In this document: positions 20,675-21,232 of the stretch, one piece after another
Position numbering within the stretch: position 1 is the first letter of the stretch
Layout of the letters: every line of letters begins with the position of its first letter
Source: an uncultured Blautia sp.
GTDB lineage: Bacteria > Bacillota > Clostridia > Lachnospirales > Lachnospiraceae
Reading direction: 5' to 3'
Length of the DNA stretch: 21,232 nucleotides
NCBI GenBank assembly: GCA_934408705.1
Contig: CAKRVL010000040.1
Location: 1-21,232 of the forward strand
Program-made: the position numbers and the translations under genes
The notes under the pieces: generated by a model
The model's input: only the letters and a program-made list of their open reading frames with translations
Told to the model about the DNA's origin: nothing
Database searches by the model: none

Positions 20675-21232
20675 GAAAAACATATCGTTAAAAGAAGCAC
20701 TGCAGCTTAATCACAGAGCATATAAGCTTTTTTACCGATATTATCCAAAATTAATTCTTTCCCAAATCAGTCTGACCATCTGGAAAGCACTGACTCCCTA
20801 TATAATCATATATTTATCTGCACTTGTTATTGAAGAACTTGCAGGAAACAAAAACCCTGACCGCATTCGTTTTCTGGTAACGATTACTTTATTATCCGGA
20901 GCAGGAATCAGCCTGATATCTGCATTTCTAAAAAAATGGAAAAGAACTTGGAGCGCAGGTCTTGGAATGAAAATCAAACGAATTTTGTGCGAAAAACTTT
21001 TTGATATGGATTACTGTGATTTAGATGATAGCAAAACTATGGAGTTATATTCTTCCATTATTCAAAATCTCAATGGACCTGGGTGGGGACTATACAATGT
21101 TCTGTTAAATTATGAATCTCTGTGTTCAGAAGGAATCTCGATCATTTGTGGCTTATCCATGACCATTTCCCTTTTCACCAGTCAGGTTCCAAAAACCGCA
21201 GAAAAACTTGTTTTTCTTAACAATCCGGTATG
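20661..21232 (+). CDS. Second ABC half-transporter, cut by the window edge
   Basis: An open frame of 190 codons from ATG 20661 that runs off the right end. AAGGAG lies about 9 bases upstream, inside the end of the previous gene, which it overlaps by 14 bases. The product begins MKTNEKNISLKEALQLNHRA and continues with hydrophobic segments typical of an exporter permease (KLILSQISLTIWKALTPYII, VTITLLSGAGISLISAF). A soluble loop follows (WSAGLGMKIKRILCEKLFDMDYCDLDD) that matches the equivalent region of half-transporters, where the NBD-coupling helix lies. The ATPase domain would be beyond the window. It is most likely the partner of the upstream half-transporter; the subunit's catalytic motifs cannot be judged from here. 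Confidence 0.85.
   Translation, partial: MKTNEKNISLKEALQLNHRAYKLFYRYYPKLILSQISLTIWKALTPYIIIYLSALVIEELAGNKNPDRIRFLVTITLLSGAGISLISAFLKKWKRTWSAGLGMKIKRILCEKLFDMDYCDLDDSKTMELYSSIIQNLNGPGWGLYNVLLNYESLCSEGISIICGLSMTISLFTSQVPKTAEKLVFLNNPV

Noticed and set aside
1..21232. CRISPR arrays, insertion sequences, prophage or integrase genes
   Set aside because: No spaced identical repeats, transposase, integrase or terminal inverted repeats were found; the repeats present are intragenic or operator-like.

Overview
This 21.2 kb window comes from a low-to-moderate GC, Gram-positive, endospore-forming anaerobe of the Clostridia, most likely family Lachnospiraceae (Blautia/Dorea/Ruminococcus-like). The signs are: a sporulation gene (yyaC), a large-type SRP RNA with an Alu domain, a transketolase split into two genes beside an Fsa/TalC-type transaldolase, the Lachnospiraceae-type families DUF5711 and DUF6128, strong AGGAGG ribosome sites with several TTG/GTG starts, and near-consensus sigma-A promoters. 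The taxonomic call is inference from gene content; no marker rRNA lies inside the window.

Left part (1-4,760). The left edge holds what looks like tandem rRNA-type promoters and a leader pointing left, so a 16S gene should begin just outside. Next comes a minus-strand cluster of envelope proteins: a LysM protein with a cytoplasmic MPN-like domain that has lost its metal ligands, a DUF5711 membrane-anchored protein and a CvpA-family membrane protein. Divergent from it is yyaC, with a candidate forespore (sigma-F/G-type) promoter.

Middle (4,717-15,300), nearly all minus strand. A non-oxidative pentose phosphate operon (transaldolase, tktN, tktC) has its own promoter. Upstream of it lies a pfkA-dnaX-ybaB-recR-lacI series, so a glycolytic enzyme, the clamp-loader/recombination genes and a LacI-type sugar regulator appear to be co-transcribed. 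The SRP RNA is divergent from pfkA and has a perfect consensus promoter. It is followed by the convergent pair yqeY and tadA and by a DUF6128 gene.

Right part (15,300-21,232). A tRNA-Pro(CGG) with its own promoter and terminator is followed by a 50-codon gene with a clear promoter, ribosome site and terminator, then bioY with a DUF1284 gene on the minus strand. The right end is a plus-strand sensing/export module: a LytTR response regulator, a GHKL histidine kinase without any membrane segment, and two ABC half-transporters, the second cut by the window edge. Between the kinase and the transporters lie a pair of 14-base direct repeats at a 21-base period and an extended -10 box, which fits a LytTR-controlled promoter. 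This module, the MPN-like/LysM protein, the small ORF and the bioY operator are the least ordinary parts of the window; the remainder is well-known core metabolism and information processing.
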